From Natrialba sp. SSL1 (GTDB lineage: Archaea > Halobacteriota > Halobacteria > Halobacteriales > Natrialbaceae), in the NCBI RefSeq assembly GCF_001861355.1, contig NZ_MASN01000035.1, forward strand, positions 248,001 to 312,000: a stretch of 64,000 nt of DNA. The letters run 5' to 3'. Position 1 is the stretch's first letter. Each line of letters starts with the position of its first letter. The notes below the pieces were generated by a model. That model searched no databases, was not told where the DNA came from, and saw only the letters and a list, made by a program, of their open reading frames with translations. The translations under genes were made by a program, and so were the position numbers. Shown in pieces: positions 24,628 to 36,134 of the stretch.

Positions 24628-26670
24628 ATGGACGATCGGAACGGGTGGGGGCGAAACCGTCCCGAGCCCACCGGGCCGACGCTCGACCCGTCGGAATCGT
24701 TCGTCGAACAGGCGAACGTCACGGACGCAGTCGACGACCAGCCGCTCGGCGAGCAGTTCGAGCGCAGCTGGCCCGAGTGCTGGGAACGGGCCGCCGACCT
24801 CCTCACCTGGAACGAGTCGTACGACACCGTCCTCGAGGACGAGAACGCGCCGTTCTACGAGTGGTTCACCGGCGGCGAGTTGAACGCCGCCTACAACTGC
24901 GTGGATCGTCACCTCGAGGCCGGCCGGAAGAATCACGCAGCGATCCGCTGGGAGGGAAAGCAAGGCGAACGCGAAACCTACACCTACCAGGACCTCGCGG
25001 TCGCGGTTAACGAGTTCGCCGCGGCCCTGCGAGACCTGGGCGTCGAAGAGGACGATGTGGTGACGATCTACCTCCCGATGATCCCGGAGCTGCCGATCGC
25101 GATGCTGGCCTGTGCTCGCATCGGCGCACCACACAGCGTCGTCTTCGCGGGGCTCTCGGCGGACGCGCTCGCGACGCGGCTAGACGCTGCCGACAGCGAG
25201 TTCCTTGTCACCTGTGACGGCTACTACCGTCGCGGCGACGCGTTCAATCAGAAGAGCAAGGCGGACAACGCCCGGCTCTCGGTCGACCAGAACGTCGAAA
25301 CCGTCGTCGTCGATCGACTGGGAGACGAACTGCCACACGTCCTCGGCGACGGCGAGTCGGACTATCACGAGCTCCGCGAGGCGTTTGCAGGCGCGTCAGT
25401 CGAGCCGGTTTCGCGAGACGCGGAAGACATGCTGTTCCTGATGTACACCTCGGGGACGACCGGCGACCCGAAGGGGGTCGTCCACTCGACTGGCGGCTAT
25501 CTCGCGCAGGTCACCTGGACCGCTCGAAGCGTCCTCGACATCCAGCCCGAGGACACCTACTGGTGTGCCGCAGACATCGGCTGGATTACGGGCCACTCCT
25601 ACATCGTCTACGGGCCACTCGCGCTCGGGACGACAACGGTGATGTACGAGGGGACACCGGACTATCCCGACCGAGATCGACTCTGGGAGATCATCGACCG
25701 GAACGCGGTGGATATCTTCTACACCGCGCCGACGGCCATCCGCGCGTTCATGAAGTGGGGCGAGGAGTACCCCCAGCGACACGACCTCTCGTCGCTACGC
25801 CTGCTCGGGACCGTCGGCGAACCGATCAGTCCGGGACCGTGGCGCTGGTACCACGAACACATCGGGAACGGCGAGTGCCCGATCGTCGACACCTGGTGGC
25901 AAACCGAGACTGGTGCAATCTTGATCTCGACGCTGCCGGGCGTCGACAAGATGAAACCCGGCGCTGCAGGACCGCCGCTGCCCGGCATCGACGTGACGGT
26001 CGTCGACGAGGACGGCGATGCGGTCGACCCCGGCCAGACCGGCTACCTCACGATCCCGCGGCCGTGGCCTGCCATGGCCCGGACGCTGTACGACGGTGAC
26101 GACCAGTTTCGGGACGAATACTGGGACCGGTTTTCCGACATCGATACCGAGGCCGACGACACCACTGATGCTGACGCCAACACCGATGCTGACGCCACCG
26201 ACGGCGTCTGGCGCTACTTCAGCGGCGACACCGCCGCGGTCGACGAAGACGGCTACATCACCATGCTCGGCCGCGTCGACGACGTGATCAACGTCGCCAG
26301 CACGCGACTGAGTACGATGGAGATCGAGGGCGCAATCGCCGATGTCGACGGCGTCGCCGAGGCCGCCGTCGTCGGCCGCTCGAGTTCCCACGGAAATACC
26401 GAAATCTACGCCTACGTCTCAGCCGCAGGCGATCACACCGCAGACGACACGCTCCGGGAGTCGATCCTCGAGCGCGTCGAGACCGCGATCGGTCCGATCG
26501 CCAGACCCGAAGCGGTCGTCTTCACGCCCGAACTCCCCAAGACGCGTTCCGGAAAGATCATGCGCCGCCTCCTGGAGGACATCGCGAACGGCGAGGAACT
26601 TGGCGATACGAGCGCGCTCCGGAATCCCGAAATCGTCGGTGAGATCCAGAGCGAGCGAGAGCAGCCGTAG
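24628..26670 (+). CDS. acs: Acetyl-CoA synthetase (AMP-forming), divergent copy
   Basis: This 680-residue ANL-family enzyme carries the P-loop MYTSGTTGDPKGVVHSTGG, the acetate-pocket Trp in DTWWQTETGA and the C-terminal catalytic lysine in PKTRSGKIMRR (also the acetylation site in relatives). It makes acetyl-CoA from acetate, ATP and CoA. Two oddities separate it from the second copy. The hinge region reads VINVASTRLST where the family has NVSGHRLGT, which changes the residues that contact CoA. There is also an Asp/Thr/Ala-rich insertion near 26135-26205. It may act on another acyl substrate. Confidence 0.92.
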   Translation: MDDRNGWGRNRPEPTGPTLDPSESFVEQANVTDAVDDQPLGEQFERSWPECWERAADLLTWNESYDTVLEDENAPFYEWFTGGELNAAYNCVDRHLEAGRKNHAAIRWEGKQGERETYTYQDLAVAVNEFAAALRDLGVEEDDVVTIYLPMIPELPIAMLACARIGAPHSVVFAGLSADALATRLDAADSEFLVTCDGYYRRGDAFNQKSKADNARLSVDQNVETVVVDRLGDELPHVLGDGESDYHELREAFAGASVEPVSRDAEDMLFLMYTSGTTGDPKGVVHSTGGYLAQVTWTARSVLDIQPEDTYWCAADIGWITGHSYIVYGPLALGTTTVMYEGTPDYPDRDRLWEIIDRNAVDIFYTAPTAIRAFMKWGEEYPQRHDLSSLRLLGTVGEPISPGPWRWYHEHIGNGECPIVDTWWQTETGAILISTLPGVDKMKPGAAGPPLPGIDVTVVDEDGDAVDPGQTGYLTIPRPWPAMARTLYDGDDQFRDEYWDRFSDIDTEADDTTDADANTDADATDGVWRYFSGDTAAVDEDGYITMLGRVDDVINVASTRLSTMEIEGAIADVDGVAEAAVVGRSSSHGNTEIYAYVSAAGDHTADDTLRESILERVETAIGPIARPEAVVFTPELPKTRSGKIMRRLLEDIANGEELGDTSALRNPEIVGEIQSEREQP

Positions 26671-26758
26671 CGTTTCGCATACCCAACTGAAGCGAAACCA
26701 GTCGGCGGGACGATGACGACTATCTCTGCGAAGACGGCGAGAGACACGACAGAGCAGC

Positions 26759-26772
26759 GGTACTATTATATT
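26759..26772 (+). promoter_or_regulatory. TATA box of the Bat-type regulator gene
   Basis: GGTACTATTATATT is centred about 28-30 nt before the ATG at 26796, which suggests a leaderless transcript. Confidence 0.55.
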
Positions 26773-26795
26773 CTCCGTGGCTGAAATTGCGAAAC

Positions 26796-29129
26796 ATGAC
26801 TGCGGAGGCGGCGCTCTCAGCCCGCGAATACGACAGTCTTCTCGACGCTGCCGAAACCTACCGTGAAGTCCTCGTCGTCCGCTGCTGTGGCGAAGTGGGC
26901 CTACGGCCCGCCGAGCTCGCTGCCCTCACTGTCGGCGACGTCGAGCAGGTCCGTATCGACCCGCCGCGGTACGTCGTACGCGTTCCTGCTACTGGTGGCC
27001 GCACTGGTCACACTACCGACACTGACGACACTGACGGCACTGATAACATCGACGGCACACAGCACCGAACCGCCTACCTCCCAACCGGCGTCGAACAGGA
27101 AATCCGCCGCTACGCTCGGAGCAACGACCTCAGTGCTGACGACCACCTCTTCGATGTCACGCCTCGCCGACTGCAGATGCTCGTTGCCGAGGTCGCGACC
27201 CGCGCGAGCGAACGATTCGACCGACCCGCACTCGCAGACGCCTCCTCGAGTGACCTCCGTCACTACTTCGCCCGCCGGTCGCTGGTCGACCACGACATCA
27301 ACCCGCGTGCGGTCAAGGCCGCCGGGGGCTGGCAGAGCTTCGAGGCACTCGAGTCCTACCTGCCAGAGCCCTCGGATACGGCACTCGTCGACGCCTTCGA
27401 AACCGTCGAACGACCGTCGACGCCGCGGCTCGCGGGTGCAGGCGGCTCCGGCAGGACTGGACGGCCGATGAGCGACGACGGCGTCGTCCGCCTGCTGCTG
27501 GCCGCGAGTGACCGCTACGCGCTCGTGCGCCTCGACGAGGAGGGCTACGTCGAGCGCTGGAATCGCAGCGCTGCTGCGCTGTTCGGCTACCGCGCGGGCG
27601 AAATCGTCGGCACGCACGTCTCCGCGTTCTACACGGACGAGGCGGTCGACGATGGCGTTCCCGAACAGACGCTCTCGACGGCACTCGAGAAGACGGGCAC
27701 CGAACAGGAGGGCTGGCGCGTTCACAGCGACGGCTCGCGCTTTCGAGCGACGGAGGTCATCTCGCCGCTGCGAGACGACCGCGGCCGTCACGACGGCTAC
27801 GCCGTCTTCGTCCGCGACAGTTCGGCACAGCACGAGGTACTCGAGTCCGTCCGCGCAGAGCGCAACGAACTGCGCCGGGCGGTGGCGGTCGGCGAACGGT
27901 ATCGAGCGGTAACGGCGGCGTTGCTCGAGGCGAGCGATCACGAGGCGGTCGAGGCGATGGTCTGTGAGGCGCTCGCGGCGGGTGAGGGCTACGCGTTCAG
28001 CTGGATCGATCGGACGACCGGATTCGATCGTGAGGGACGGAGAACCACGAGCGGGGAGCGAGGCGGGAGCGAGGTCGATGCGGCGACAGTTGAGCGACTC
28101 GCTCCTGCGGAGTGGGCGAATGGTGAGCGGGAAGGTCCGGACGATAGTTCCACGTACGAGTCAGAGTCGGAATCGGGCGTCGCCGTCACGACGGTAACGG
28201 ACGAGCAACACGGCAACGAGCTTTGCCTCGCCAGCGTCTCGCTCACCTACGGCGATACGACCTACGGCAGGCTCGGCGTTGCAACCTCCCGCGCGGACGC
28301 GTTCGCGGCGGACGAACAGCAGTGGCTCGCCACCGCCGGCCGACAGGTCGGCTACGCGATCACCGCCGTTCGCCGGCGCAACCTCCTCCTCTCGGACCGC
28401 GTCGTCGAACTCGACGTTCGCTGCCAAGATGCACGCTCGTTCTTCGTCGCCGCTTCCCAGCAACTCGGCTGTCGGTTCGAACTCGAGTCCCTCGTTCCAA
28501 TCTCGGAGTCGACGCAGCTGTACTACCTCCGACTCGAGGACGCGCCGCCGGCCGAGGTGTTCGACCTCGCGGCGGACGACCCAGGGATCGACGACTGCCG
28601 GCTCCTCGAGACGGACCCTGACGGCTGGCGGATCGAGGTCGTCGTCGAGGGCTCGTCGCCGGCACGCACACTGACGGAGTACGGCCTGACGGTTCTCGAG
28701 GCGGTTACCGAGAACGGGACGACGACGATCACGGCGGAGTCCGCGGCGGAGACGAATTTGCGGACGGTACTCGAGGGACTCCGATCGACGTTCCCGTCGT
28801 CGACGCTGCTCGGCAAGCGGGAGGCAGAGCGGACCGTCCAGACGGCCAGGGAGTTTCGCGAGGGGCTAGAAGAGCGGTTGACCGAGCGACAGGTGACGGC
28901 GCTGCGGGCGGCGTACTTCGGCGGGTACTACGACTGGCCGCGCGAGAGTACGGCCGAGGAGGTTGCCGACGCGATGGGGATTTCCTCGCCGACGCTGCAC
29001 AACCATCTGCGGAAGGCCCAACACGAGTTACTGCGGACGTTTTTCGGCGTGCCCGCCGAGGGACACACTCGCGAGACCGGTGTCAACGCGGATACGAGTG
29101 AGACCAGCAGCGGGTCGCCGTCGACGTAG
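26796..29129 (+). CDS. Bat-type regulator with integrase-like, PAS and GAF domains
   Basis: This 777-residue multidomain regulator starts at the ATG at 26796; a TTG three codons earlier is less likely. Residues about 1-200 resemble a tyrosine recombinase catalytic fold (GLRPAELAALTVGDV, DLRHYFARRS, GGWQSFEALESYL). The usual His of the HxxR box is Ser, so DNA binding without recombination is likely. A PAS domain (LVRLDEEGYVERWNRSAAAL) spans about 225-340, a GAF-like domain about 365-530, and the BAT region with HTH_10 (SPTLHNHLRKAQHELLRTFF) closes the protein. Placed between two acs genes, it may control acetate metabolism; that is inference. Confidence 0.9.
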   Translation: MTAEAALSAREYDSLLDAAETYREVLVVRCCGEVGLRPAELAALTVGDVEQVRIDPPRYVVRVPATGGRTGHTTDTDDTDGTDNIDGTQHRTAYLPTGVEQEIRRYARSNDLSADDHLFDVTPRRLQMLVAEVATRASERFDRPALADASSSDLRHYFARRSLVDHDINPRAVKAAGGWQSFEALESYLPEPSDTALVDAFETVERPSTPRLAGAGGSGRTGRPMSDDGVVRLLLAASDRYALVRLDEEGYVERWNRSAAALFGYRAGEIVGTHVSAFYTDEAVDDGVPEQTLSTALEKTGTEQEGWRVHSDGSRFRATEVISPLRDDRGRHDGYAVFVRDSSAQHEVLESVRAERNELRRAVAVGERYRAVTAALLEASDHEAVEAMVCEALAAGEGYAFSWIDRTTGFDREGRRTTSGERGGSEVDAATVERLAPAEWANGEREGPDDSSTYESESESGVAVTTVTDEQHGNELCLASVSLTYGDTTYGRLGVATSRADAFAADEQQWLATAGRQVGYAITAVRRRNLLLSDRVVELDVRCQDARSFFVAASQQLGCRFELESLVPISESTQLYYLRLEDAPPAEVFDLAADDPGIDDCRLLETDPDGWRIEVVVEGSSPARTLTEYGLTVLEAVTENGTTTITAESAAETNLRTVLEGLRSTFPSSTLLGKREAERTVQTAREFREGLEERLTERQVTALRAAYFGGYYDWPRESTAEEVADAMGISSPTLHNHLRKAQHELLRTFFGVPAEGHTRETGVNADTSETSSGSPST

Positions 29130-29384
29130 TAACGCTCATCCTGACACGATTTGCTTGGTTCGTTTTGAGTGCCTAAACGTCTAGGTGCAGTCGGCTGACG
29201 CGGGAGAGAACGGCTGTGTGTCCGATATGCTTCGAACGTTGTCGCCATCCCTGACAGTCACGGAGCGGGTACTCGACTTCATCCCTCAGATAACCAATAG
29301 CTATCTCCCATCTGCGTCCGGCTGTTGGTTTGTACACCTAGAGGTTGCCTTTACTATCCCTGTACGTCATTGTGAGTGTGTATC

Positions 29385-31361
<1,977 letters not shown>

Positions 31362-31459
31362 CGGCTACGCTTTTCACACTTTCACGAGCGCACAGCACAC
31401 GACAGTCGTCCGGACACGAGTCAAAAATAACCAAAAACGATACCCAACGGACACAAATC

Positions 31460-31900
31460 ATGCCTGATGACAACACACAATCTAGAAGCGCAGCACGAAC
31501 TGACGGCGGCACGACGACCGAATCGTATCTCGACAAGGAAATAAACATCTTCAAGCCAGCGACGCCGTTCATGCGCGATCACTTACGGGTGATCTGGCTC
31601 TCGTTCGCCGCCTGGGTCATCGTCATCTTCGGTCCGCCGACCGCAACGCTGTTCGCACCGGACCTGATGAGTGGGACGACAGTCCTCGGCTTCCCGCTGC
31701 ATTTCGTTCTGGGGGCGATCATCACGCCACTGGGGGCACTCTTGCTCTCGATCGGGTACGCACTCCAGCGTGACCGGCTCGATACGAAGTACGGTATTTC
31801 ACACGATACCGAGAGCACACCACCAGCAGACTCCGATCTCCAGGACGAAGACACCGAGACGGACAGTGATGGCGTCGCGGTCGACGGAGGCGCAGAATGA
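31460..31900 (+). CDS. DUF4212 symporter small subunit
   Basis: This 146-residue protein has a hydrophilic start, then the DUF4212 signature NIFKPATPFMRDHLRVIWLS. Two membrane helices follow (FAAWVIVIFGPPTATLFAP region and FHFVLGAIITPLGALLLSIG-like), then RDRLDTKYGIS and an acidic tail. DUF4212 proteins accompany sodium:solute symporters as a small subunit. The gene overlaps the symporter by 4 nt (ATGA), so the two are translationally coupled. A CAAAAATAACC about 30 nt upstream could be the promoter. Confidence 0.93.
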   Translation: MPDDNTQSRSAARTDGGTTTESYLDKEINIFKPATPFMRDHLRVIWLSFAAWVIVIFGPPTATLFAPDLMSGTTVLGFPLHFVLGAIITPLGALLLSIGYALQRDRLDTKYGISHDTESTPPADSDLQDEDTETDSDGVAVDGGAE

Positions 31901-33570
31901 TCGAGCTACTCGAGCCGTTCGTCCTCCAGGAGACGGCGCTCGACGTCGGCGAGTTCAAACTCGTGCCGGCGCTGACCGTCGCGGCGATGCTCGCGCTGTT
32001 CCTCGGCGTCGGCTACTTCTTCCGGGTCGCGGCCGTCGACGACCTGTGGGTTGCCGGTCGCTCGATCGGTGCAGTCGAGAACGGGATGGCGATCGGTGCA
32101 AACTGGATGAGCGCCGCCTCCTATCTCGGCGTCGCCTCGCTCATCGCGCTCTCGGGCTACTTCGGGCTGGCGTACGTCGTCGGCTGGACGACGGGCTACT
32201 TCATCCTGCTTATCTTCCTGGCCGCGCAGTTCCGCCGGTTCGGAAAGTACACGGCACCCGACTTCGTCGGCGACCGGTTCTACTCCGACTGGGCGCGCGG
32301 TATCGCGGCGTTCACCACACTCGCGATCGCGTTCACCTACGCCATCGGGCAGGCCAGTGGAATGGGGCTGATGGCCCAGTACATCTTCGGCATCTCCTAC
32401 GAGATGGGGGTGATACTCCTGATGGGGGTCACCATCGGCTACGTCGCCCTCTCGGGGATGCTGGGGACGACGAAGAACATGGCGATCCAGTACGTGATCC
32501 TCATCATCGCCTTCACCGTGGGCCTCTACGCCGTCGGCTGGAGCCAGGGCTGGTCGACCGTCCTGCCGTACGTCGAGTTCGGAAGCGAAGTCGCGGCGGC
32601 GGCTGAGATCGAAGCACAGTTCGTCGAGCCGTTCGCCGAAGGCTCCTACTACGCCTGGATCGCGCTGGCGTTCAGCTTGATCGTCGGCACCTGCGGCCTG
32701 CCGCACGTCCTCGTTCGGTTCTACACCGTCGAAAACGAGCGGACGGCCCGCTGGTCGACCGTCTGGGGACTGTTCTTCATCTGCCTACTGTACTGGGGAA
32801 CGGCCACCTACGCCGCGTGGGGCAGCCTGCTCTACGACAGCGAGGTAACCGACGGCATCGGCTTCGCCTCCGGCGAACAGGAGATGGCTGGCGTCGAGGC
32901 CGACGCCCTGGTCGTCCTCACGACTCAGCTCGCCGACCTCCCGACGTGGCTCGTCGGACTGGTGGCTGCCGGTGCTGTCGCCGCAGCGCTTGCAACCACC
33001 GCGGGGCTGTTCATCACGGCGTCCTCGGCCGCTGCACACGATATCTACACGAACCTCTACAAGGAGAACGCGACCCAGCGCGAGCAGATGCTCGTCGGCC
33101 GCGTGACGATCCTGGCCATCGGTGTGCTGGTGACGCTCATCGGCCTCAATCCGCCGGCGCTCATCGGCGAACTCGTCGCGATGTCGTTCGCCATCGCGGG
33201 CACCGTTTTCTTCCCGGTGTTCTTCCTCGGACTCTGGTGGGAGAACACCACGAGGGAGGGTGCAATCGCGGGGATGCTTACCGGCATCCTGCTCTCGTTC
33301 GGTGCGATCCTCAACGACACAGCGATTCCGATGTACACGGGCGTCGAAGACGCAGTGATTCCCGCCGTCGCGACCTGGCTGCCGGGAACTTCCTCGGCAC
33401 TGGTCGGTGTGCCGGTCGTCTTCGGGGTCATCATCGTCGTCTCGATCGTGACGGACAACCCGCCACAGCACGTCAAACGACTCGTTCGGCAGTGTCACAG
33501 CCCGGAGCCGATGGCGCAGGCCCAGTCCGCTGAAGACGCCGCAAACGGTGGTGCACCGGCTGACGACTGA
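31897..33570 (+). CDS. Sodium:solute symporter (acetate/monocarboxylate type, ActP-like)
   Basis: This 557-residue protein has about 13 membrane helices of the SSS family. The segments DDLWVAGRSIGAVENGMAIG, ANWMSAASYLGVASLIALSG and RFGKYTAPDFVGDRF carry the family's sodium-site and conserved core residues. SSS members with a DUF4212 partner next to acs genes typically take up acetate or related monocarboxylates with sodium; the substrate is inferred from context. The C-terminal tail is hydrophilic. A Usp gene follows 33 bp later and is probably co-transcribed. Confidence 0.93.
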   Translation: MIELLEPFVLQETALDVGEFKLVPALTVAAMLALFLGVGYFFRVAAVDDLWVAGRSIGAVENGMAIGANWMSAASYLGVASLIALSGYFGLAYVVGWTTGYFILLIFLAAQFRRFGKYTAPDFVGDRFYSDWARGIAAFTTLAIAFTYAIGQASGMGLMAQYIFGISYEMGVILLMGVTIGYVALSGMLGTTKNMAIQYVILIIAFTVGLYAVGWSQGWSTVLPYVEFGSEVAAAAEIEAQFVEPFAEGSYYAWIALAFSLIVGTCGLPHVLVRFYTVENERTARWSTVWGLFFICLLYWGTATYAAWGSLLYDSEVTDGIGFASGEQEMAGVEADALVVLTTQLADLPTWLVGLVAAGAVAAALATTAGLFITASSAAAHDIYTNLYKENATQREQMLVGRVTILAIGVLVTLIGLNPPALIGELVAMSFAIAGTVFFPVFFLGLWWENTTREGAIAGMLTGILLSFGAILNDTAIPMYTGVEDAVIPAVATWLPGTSSALVGVPVVFGVIIVVSIVTDNPPQHVKRLVRQCHSPEPMAQAQSAEDAANGGAPADD

Positions 33571-33603
33571 TACCCGCCCACACCCACACTCACTCACCAA
33601 TCA

Positions 33604-34080
33604 ATGTACGATACCATACTCATTCCCACCGACGGAAGCACCGTTGCCGAACACGCCGTCGAGCACGCCCTCGACCTCGCCGAAACGTACGACGCAGCCG
33701 TCCACGCCCTGTACGTCGTCGACACCAGCGCAGTCGATATCGGACTCGGCACCGAACAGGTCGACCGCATCCGACAGGGGAAGTTCGGCGACATGCCGGA
33801 ACTCGAACAGCGAGCCAGCGACGCGACGGCAGCCGTCGCATCGAAGGCTGCTGATCGCGGTCTCGCCGTCACTGAGGCCGTTATCGGCGGCCAGCCACAC
33901 AGACAGATCGCAGACTACGCAGACGACCACGACGTCGACTTGATCGTCATGGGCTCGGCCGGCCGAAGCGGCGTTCGCCGGGCACTGCTCGGCAGCGTCG
34001 CCGAACGAACGCTGCGAACGACCCGCCGGCCCGTCCTCGTCGTTGACGCCGAGACGGGAACCGAACCTGGGCCGGACTGA
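33604..34080 (+). CDS. Universal stress protein (UspA family)
   Basis: This 158-residue protein begins MYDTILIPTDGSTVAEHAVE and ends with VMGSAGRSGVRRALLGSVAE then RPVLVVDAE, which together form the ATP-binding Usp fold. It probably belongs to the symporter operon, given the 33-bp gap. A role in sensing or modulating transport or energy state is plausible but not shown. Confidence 0.93.
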   Translation: MYDTILIPTDGSTVAEHAVEHALDLAETYDAAVHALYVVDTSAVDIGLGTEQVDRIRQGKFGDMPELEQRASDATAAVASKAADRGLAVTEAVIGGQPHRQIADYADDHDVDLIVMGSAGRSGVRRALLGSVAERTLRTTRRPVLVVDAETGTEPGPD

Positions 34081-34327
34081 GGGCTGAGGAACAAGGGAGT
34101 GGCTCTCGAGCAACTCGAGTTCGGACTCGGACTGAGTAGATCTGCTTCGCTTTTTGCCTCGCTCCTCGGAGTAGCAATACCAACACGGCGGAGTATCCAG
34201 AACCGCGCCCAAAACCGAATCGGACAGCTCAGAAACGACGGTGCCTATTGAGCGGTAACAATGAAAGAGCCGTTTGTCCGTTCCCAGCACTCATATGTTG
34301 CTTCGTTGTTGCCATACGGTACTGCGT

Positions 34328-35008
34328 ATGGACCGTCGAACGTGGCTAACGACCACCACTGTAGGAACACTCTCGGCGCTAAGCGGCTGTCTGTCCGAGT
34401 TGGCGGACCAAAATTCGTCATCAGGAAACGGTTCTACGGCTAGTGAGTGGCCAGAAATAGCGGTTGAGACGGAGGTACGGGAGGGAGAGGAGGTGGAGAA
34501 TGGGTTTGCAGACGTGGTTGGCTTCGAGGGATGGGTCAAACAGCAACCCACGGGTGAGAGCCCACCGCAGATTACACTCGAGATGCGGAACGACGGAAAC
34601 GAACAGTACGAGGGAGAGATTCCGTACCCGTATCCATGGCGGGGCTACGGTGGAACTCGTACGAACGACGATGCAACGATTCAACTCATCCCAGACGACA
34701 CAGAGAAGCTCTCCGCCGATCCCGCCGAAGACCAACCCGATGAGTGGATTCCAGAAGCGCCAACGGACGGGTGTTGGACGGCAAAAACCGAGACCAGACC
34801 GGTCTGGCCAGATGTGGGGTATCCCACTATCGAGTTGCAGCCGGGAGAACAGCAGACTGGGACGTTCACCGTTCTCAGCAGCCCAATCAATGAGAAGTGC
34901 CTCCCCCGTGGAACGTACGCATTTGCCGATGAACGGCTTCCAACTGATCACCCTGTAGACGCGGAACTGGAGCTTACACTCCGAATTAGCGTCAGTGACC
35001 GGGGATAG
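34328..35008 (+). CDS. Tat-exported lipoprotein, unknown function
   Basis: This 226-residue protein starts MDRRTWLTTTTVGTLSALSG and has a twin-arginine RRTWL followed by the lipobox LSGC near residue 20. It is therefore expected to leave the cell folded, be lipidated on Cys and stay on the outer membrane face. After a Ser/Gly linker the mature part is beta-rich, with EITLEMRNDGNEQYEGEI-like stretches that suggest an immunoglobulin-like fold. The codons upstream of 34328 are not typical, and the ATG there is well placed behind a TATA-like ACTCATATG. Confidence 0.72.
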   Translation: MDRRTWLTTTTVGTLSALSGCLSELADQNSSSGNGSTASEWPEIAVETEVREGEEVENGFADVVGFEGWVKQQPTGESPPQITLEMRNDGNEQYEGEIPYPYPWRGYGGTRTNDDATIQLIPDDTEKLSADPAEDQPDEWIPEAPTDGCWTAKTETRPVWPDVGYPTIELQPGEQQTGTFTVLSSPINEKCLPRGTYAFADERLPTDHPVDAELELTLRISVSDRG

Positions 35009-35156
35009 GATCTCGGATTTTGATAGCTTACCTACCCGTAGCTGATGCGTGCGTTCTGACACTGAACGGGATGTCACGGTTTCCGTCGAATACAGAACTC
35101 GGAGTCACACACCACACATCATACTCCAGTCACACACCATGCCACACCATTCTATG

Positions 35157-35187
35157 ACACACCACACCACACCACACCACACCACAC
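35157..35187. repeat. ACCAC pentamer tandem repeat
   Basis: About six perfect copies of a 5-bp ACCAC/CACAC unit follow less regular CACAC-rich DNA (35100-35156). This is simple-sequence DNA between genes, without spacers. Confidence 0.85.
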
Positions 35188-35194
35188 TCACTTC

Positions 35195-35446
35195 TCACTC
35201 AGGCTCCGATCGCGCGTACTCGAGACTCGTCACGAAACCGAAGTAGGCGACGATGCCAGCGAGCATGAAGCCGTAGTAGGCCCAGTCAGGCCCCTCGAGG
35301 ACGCGAAAGAGACCGTCGACCATCGTCACCCAGACAATTGCGAAGACCAGATCGAACAGCAGTCCCCACCGCTCCTCGCGAGCGGTCCGGACCCACTCGA
35401 TAAGTCCGCTCATCGACTCGTCACCTGCTGACGCAGGCCGCGACAT
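35195..35446 (-). CDS. Small two-helix membrane protein
   Basis: This 83-residue protein (start MSRPASAGDESMSGLIEW; a start at 35413 giving MSGLIEWVRTA is equally possible) has two hydrophobic helices: WGLLFDLVFAIVWVTMVDGL and YYGFMLAGIVAYFGFV. A charged end follows. The pattern, with RWGLLxDLVFAxxWVT and WAYYxFMLAGI, looks like a conserved haloarchaeal small membrane family (possibly DUF8119). Function is unknown. Confidence 0.65.
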   Translation of the reverse strand: MSRPASAGDESMSGLIEWVRTAREERWGLLFDLVFAIVWVTMVDGLFRVLEGPDWAYYGFMLAGIVAYFGFVTSLEYARSEPE

Positions 35447-35501
35447 CCTGTCATCGTGGGAGCGATTCGCAGAGTGGACGAAAAAGCCTACCGACGAGCG
35501 G

Positions 35502-35978
35502 TTATTCTGGCCAGTAGTCGGTATCTGCCTCCGGGTCGTAGTAGCCGTGGAACGCCCGCTCACCGCGACCGCCAGGCGGTGAGCCGACGAAGACGCCGAA
35601 CTTGTTCATCTCGGGATAGATCGTCACGTCCGGCTCATTCATTGTCGAGACCATCAGATACCGAAGCGGCTCCTCGCTATCGTTGACGACTCTGTGTCCG
35701 CCGCGCTCGTCGGCGGGAAGAGTGACGTAATCGCCTGCGGTCAGGGGCTCCTCACCGTCAGCGCAGCGGAGGAGCCCCGTCCCTGCGAGCACGTACAGCG
35801 CCTCCTCGTTCGCCGTATGGTAGTGATACGGCCACGACTGCTTCCCGGCCGGTAGCTCGTAGAGACTACACCCGATGTCACTCGCGCCGACCGCACTCGA
35901 GAGCTGCTTTCGTCGGAAGGTCGCATCTCCGTGGTCGTACTCGCGCCACTCGAGTGCATCCGTGTTGACTGACTCCAT
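35502..35978 (-). CDS. Cupin-domain protein
   Basis: This 158-residue protein has both cupin motifs. Motif 1 is WPYHYHTANEEALYVLAGTG with the metal-binding histidines and glutamate. Motif 2 is LPADERGGHRVVNDSEEPLR with its histidine. The fold is a small beta barrel that usually binds one metal ion. Substrates vary widely and none can be named. The start at 35978 (MESVNTDALEW) was preferred to longer frames that run into the divergent tRNA methylase gene. Confidence 0.88.
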   Translation of the reverse strand: MESVNTDALEWREYDHGDATFRRKQLSSAVGASDIGCSLYELPAGKQSWPYHYHTANEEALYVLAGTGLLRCADGEEPLTAGDYVTLPADERGGHRVVNDSEEPLRYLMVSTMNEPDVTIYPEMNKFGVFVGSPPGGRGERAFHGYYDPEADTDYWPE

Positions 35979-36134
35979 GACCCGACTGACACGGGCGTGG
36001 GTAAAGAAGACTGTGTGAACGCGTGCCATTTGGTGGGCGAGACGTGCAACGCGGAACAGCCGGCGGATCAGGATGACCGGAGTCGGCGTCTCGAAAGCGA
36101 AACCCCCTAACCCGCCGCGAGACTGTATGCGAGC

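Noticed and set aside
35100-35187. CRISPR-like repetitive DNA
   Set aside because: It is a pentamer simple repeat with no spacers, no regular 30-bp repeat units and no cas genes nearby.
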